Shown here one piece after another: positions 62,223 through 64,000 of a DNA stretch of 64,000 nucleotides. Under the pieces are notes generated by a model. That model had not been told where the DNA came from. It made no database searches and worked only from the letters and a program-made list of their open reading frames with translations. Where the stretch lies: the NCBI GenBank assembly GCA_016704275.1, contig JADJAK010000005.1, positions 62,001 to 126,000 of the forward strand. The letters run 5' to 3'. The first letter of the stretch is position 1, and the number at the start of each line of letters is the position of its first letter. The position numbers and the translations under genes are program-made. This DNA is from Gemmatimonadota bacterium. Its GTDB lineage: Bacteria; Gemmatimonadota; Gemmatimonadetes; Gemmatimonadales; GWC2-71-9.

Positions 62223-62813
62223 TCAGACCGCAGGGGGAAGATCAAACGGGACCGGTCGTCCGGCGCTCGCCGCCGCCGTCACGGCCGCGGGCAGGAGCCG
62301 GTGCTCGGCGGCCAGGACCCGCAAGGCCAACGACCCGGGCGTGTCGCCCGGCTGCACCGGCACTCGGGCCTGCCCGAGGATGGCGCCGCGGTCGTAGGCC
62401 TCGTCCACCAAATGCACGGTGGCGCCACTCTCCGTGTCGCCCGCCGCCAAGACCGCCGCGTGGACTCGCTCTCCGTACATGCCCGGGCCACCGTGCCTGG
62501 GCAGCAGCGCCGGATGAATGTTGATGATCCGACCACGGTAGGCCGCCACGACCTCGGGCGGCACCAGCTTCAGATAGCCCGCCAGCACGACCAGGTCGAC
62601 CCTGCCGCCCTCGAGCGCGGCCAGCCACTCGGCCCCATCCTGGTGGTCGTGGAGCCGGTGCGCGGCGATGCCACGCCGCTCGGCCGTCTCGAGCGCCGCG
62701 GCGTCGCGGTCGCTGAGCACCAGCACCACGTCGGCCCCCGTGCCCGGGGCGTCGCAGAGCGCCAGCAGGTTGCTTCCGCGGCCCGAGACCGCCACTGCCA
62801 CACGATAGCTCAC
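62223..62813 (-). CDS. purN: Phosphoribosylglycinamide formyltransferase
   Basis: A 196-residue PurN using 10-formyl-THF to formylate GAR. VAVAVSGRGSNLLALCD at 4-20 is the phosphate site; LAGYLKLVPPEVV, IINIHPALLPRHGGPGMYG (Asn, His catalytic) and a later Asp in HLVDEAYDRGAIL follow. GTG 62813 lies behind GGAGGG. Paired with purH, divergent from the DUF5916 gene. Confidence 0.95.
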   Translation of the reverse strand: MSYRVAVAVSGRGSNLLALCDAPGTGADVVLVLSDRDAAALETAERRGIAAHRLHDHQDGAEWLAALEGGRVDLVVLAGYLKLVPPEVVAAYRGRIINIHPALLPRHGGPGMYGERVHAAVLAAGDTESGATVHLVDEAYDRGAILGQARVPVQPGDTPGSLALRVLAAEHRLLPAAVTAAASAGRPVPFDLPPAV

Positions 62814-62959
62814 AGCCCTCCAATCTAACGGGGCCTCCCCGGAATGCGGGGGATCCCCGTTCCTTCCGTGCAACGCCGTGTTTCACTGCGGTGACAGTGC
62901 AACCTTGGCTCCTTGTGTGCCATCCAACCTCCGACCTTTACCCCCCCCGGAGTGTTGCC

Positions 62960-64000
62960 GTGGTGCTTCCGCTGACCGCCATCCTCGCCGTTGTTGCCGC
63001 CGTGGCCGACACCACCCCCCGTCCCCAACTCCGGGCCGTCCGGATCAGCGAACCGGTCGCCATCGATGGCCGTCTTGACGACGCGGCCTGGCGTGGTGGT
63101 GCACTGATCACCACGCTGGTGCAGTCATCACCGACCGAGGGGGCCCCTGCCAGCGAGGCTACGGCGGTGCACCTCGCCTACGACGACGCGGCGCTTTACG
63201 TCGCGGCCCGGCTCCGCGACCGCGCCCCCGATTCCGTCATGGCGCTCCTGACACGTCGCGATCGGTCCAGTCAGAGCGATTTCTTCTCGCTCTACCTGGA
63301 CCCGCTGGGCGACCGGCGCACCGGATACGAGTTCACGGTCAGCGCGGCCGGGGTGCAGAGCGACGGCACGCTCTACAACGACGACTGGAGCGACGACGCG
63401 TGGGATGGCGTCTGGCAGTCGTCGGTGCGGCGCGACGGCGAGGGGTGGATCGTCGAGATGCGCATTCCGCTCTCGCAGTTGCGGGTCGCTGCGGCGGGGT
63501 CGATTCGCTGGGGCGTGAACGTGGGGCGCGGCATCGGCCGCCGGAACGAGGTGAGCTATCTGATCCCGCGGCTGCGCGAGGGGAGCGGCTTCGTCTCCCG
63601 CTTCGCGGAGCTGCTCGGGCCCGACGAGGTCACGCCACGTCGCCGGGCCGAGCTGCTGCCGTACCTCACCGGGAAGCGCGAGTCGGCGCCGACCACCCTC
63701 GGCAATCCCTTCCGAACCGGCAGCCAGACCACGCCCTCGGTGGGCGCGGATTTTCGCCTGGGGCTGGGACGCGGCTTCCAGCTCGACGGCACGGTGAATC
63801 CCGACTTTGGCCAGGTCGAGGTCGACCCGGCGGTCGTGAACCTCAGCGACGTCGAGGTCTTCTTCGATGAACGCCGTCCGTTCTTTGTCGAGGGGATCAA
63901 CGTCTTCCGCTTCGGCTACGGCGGGGCCAACAACTTCATGGGCTTCAACTGGGTCAACCTCGATCCCTTCTACTCGCGCCGCATCGGTCGCGCGCCGCAG
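62960..64000 (+). CDS. DUF5916 protein with N-terminal CBM9-like domain (3' end outside window)
   Basis: The frame opens at GTG 62960 behind GGAG and remains open for 347 codons to the edge. A signal peptide (VLPLTAILAVVAAVA) is followed by a family 9 carbohydrate-binding-like domain (AVRISEPVAIDGRLDDAAW, VHLAYDDAALYVAARLRD, about 25-190), then DUF5916: LGLGRGFQLDGTVNPDFGQVEVDPAVVNLSDVEVFFDERRPFFVEG. In complete family members a barrel-like C-terminus follows. Probably an outer-membrane protein; ligand unknown. Confidence 0.88.
   Translation, partial: MVLPLTAILAVVAAVADTTPRPQLRAVRISEPVAIDGRLDDAAWRGGALITTLVQSSPTEGAPASEATAVHLAYDDAALYVAARLRDRAPDSVMALLTRRDRSSQSDFFSLYLDPLGDRRTGYEFTVSAAGVQSDGTLYNDDWSDDAWDGVWQSSVRRDGEGWIVEMRIPLSQLRVAAAGSIRWGVNVGRGIGRRNEVSYLIPRLREGSGFVSRFAELLGPDEVTPRRRAELLPYLTGKRESAPTTLGNPFRTGSQTTPSVGADFRLGLGRGFQLDGTVNPDFGQVEVDPAVVNLSDVEVFFDERRPFFVEGINVFRFGYGGANNFMGFNWVNLDPFYSRRIGRAPQ

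Noticed and set aside
58448..62524. A 1358-codon open frame on the plus strand
   Set aside because: It runs antisense to the DUF2723 gene and purH; its composition (Arg/Gly/His-rich) is typical of a shadow of high-GC coding DNA.

Overview
The window is high-GC bacterial chromosome, densely packed with housekeeping genes. The mix suggests a free-living member of the phylum Gemmatimonadota: DUF4159/DUF4175/TPR cluster, DUF5916 protein, DUF2723 glycosyltransferase-like protein, M28 and M20 peptidases, membrane pyrophosphatase, methylmalonyl-CoA epimerase, type II secretion, and many genes coupled by 1-4 nt start/stop overlaps. This assignment is an inference from gene content; there is no rRNA here. 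I see no phage, insertion sequence, CRISPR array or resistance island.

Layout. 1-15.9 kb is almost all minus strand: a large secreted metallopeptidase/propeller/barrel protein that runs off the left edge, rsfS, a DAK-DegV fusion, rplI-DUF2232-rpsR-rpsF, a PAP2 phosphatase, a lipoprotein, ychF, hppA, pth, rplY, prs, tRNA-Gln and ispE. 15.9-19.5 kb (minus) holds a frameshifted LPG-synthase-like membrane gene, an HPt-like scaffold protein with 13-residue repeats, and pdxJ. 19.6-36.8 kb is mostly plus strand: trxA, rsmI, the DUF4159-DUF4175-TPR-Tat protein operon, a JAB-DinG helicase, an FAH-family enzyme, an aminotransferase, two proteins of unknown function, an M28 peptidase and an OmpW-like porin. 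36.9-40.3 kb is minus strand: gltX, tRNA-Ser(GCU), a BtuF-like lipoprotein, a DUF4412 protein and tRNA-Ser(UGA). 40.5-50.4 kb (plus) is a complete type II secretion operon in the order gspG-F-H-I-J-K-L-M-C-D-E. 50.4-57.4 kb (plus) holds a NhaD/ArsB-type permease with a PepSY protein, then a lysine pathway operon: M20 deacylase, lysC, dapB, dapA, dapD. 57.4-62.8 kb (minus) is a Ycf48-like protein, a DUF2723 protein, purH and purN. A DUF5916 protein runs off the right edge.

The most interesting find is the leader of the lysine operon (52493-52655). A 32-codon reading frame carries two Lys-Lys pairs and five Thr codons. It is followed by a perfect 12-bp hairpin, a possible antiterminator, and a GC-rich terminator with seven T's that runs straight into the GTG start of the first structural gene. 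This has the layout of a ribosome-mediated lysine (or lysine/threonine) attenuator whose terminator arm also contains the only plausible ribosome binding site.

Other notable signals: three genes whose best start is a CTG overlapping the previous TGA as CTGA; intergenic heptamer arrays built as inverted repeats, two of which abut stop codons; several unusual domain fusions; and five apparent +1 frameshifts, three in G/C runs, in genes that otherwise look intact, which may be sequence errors.
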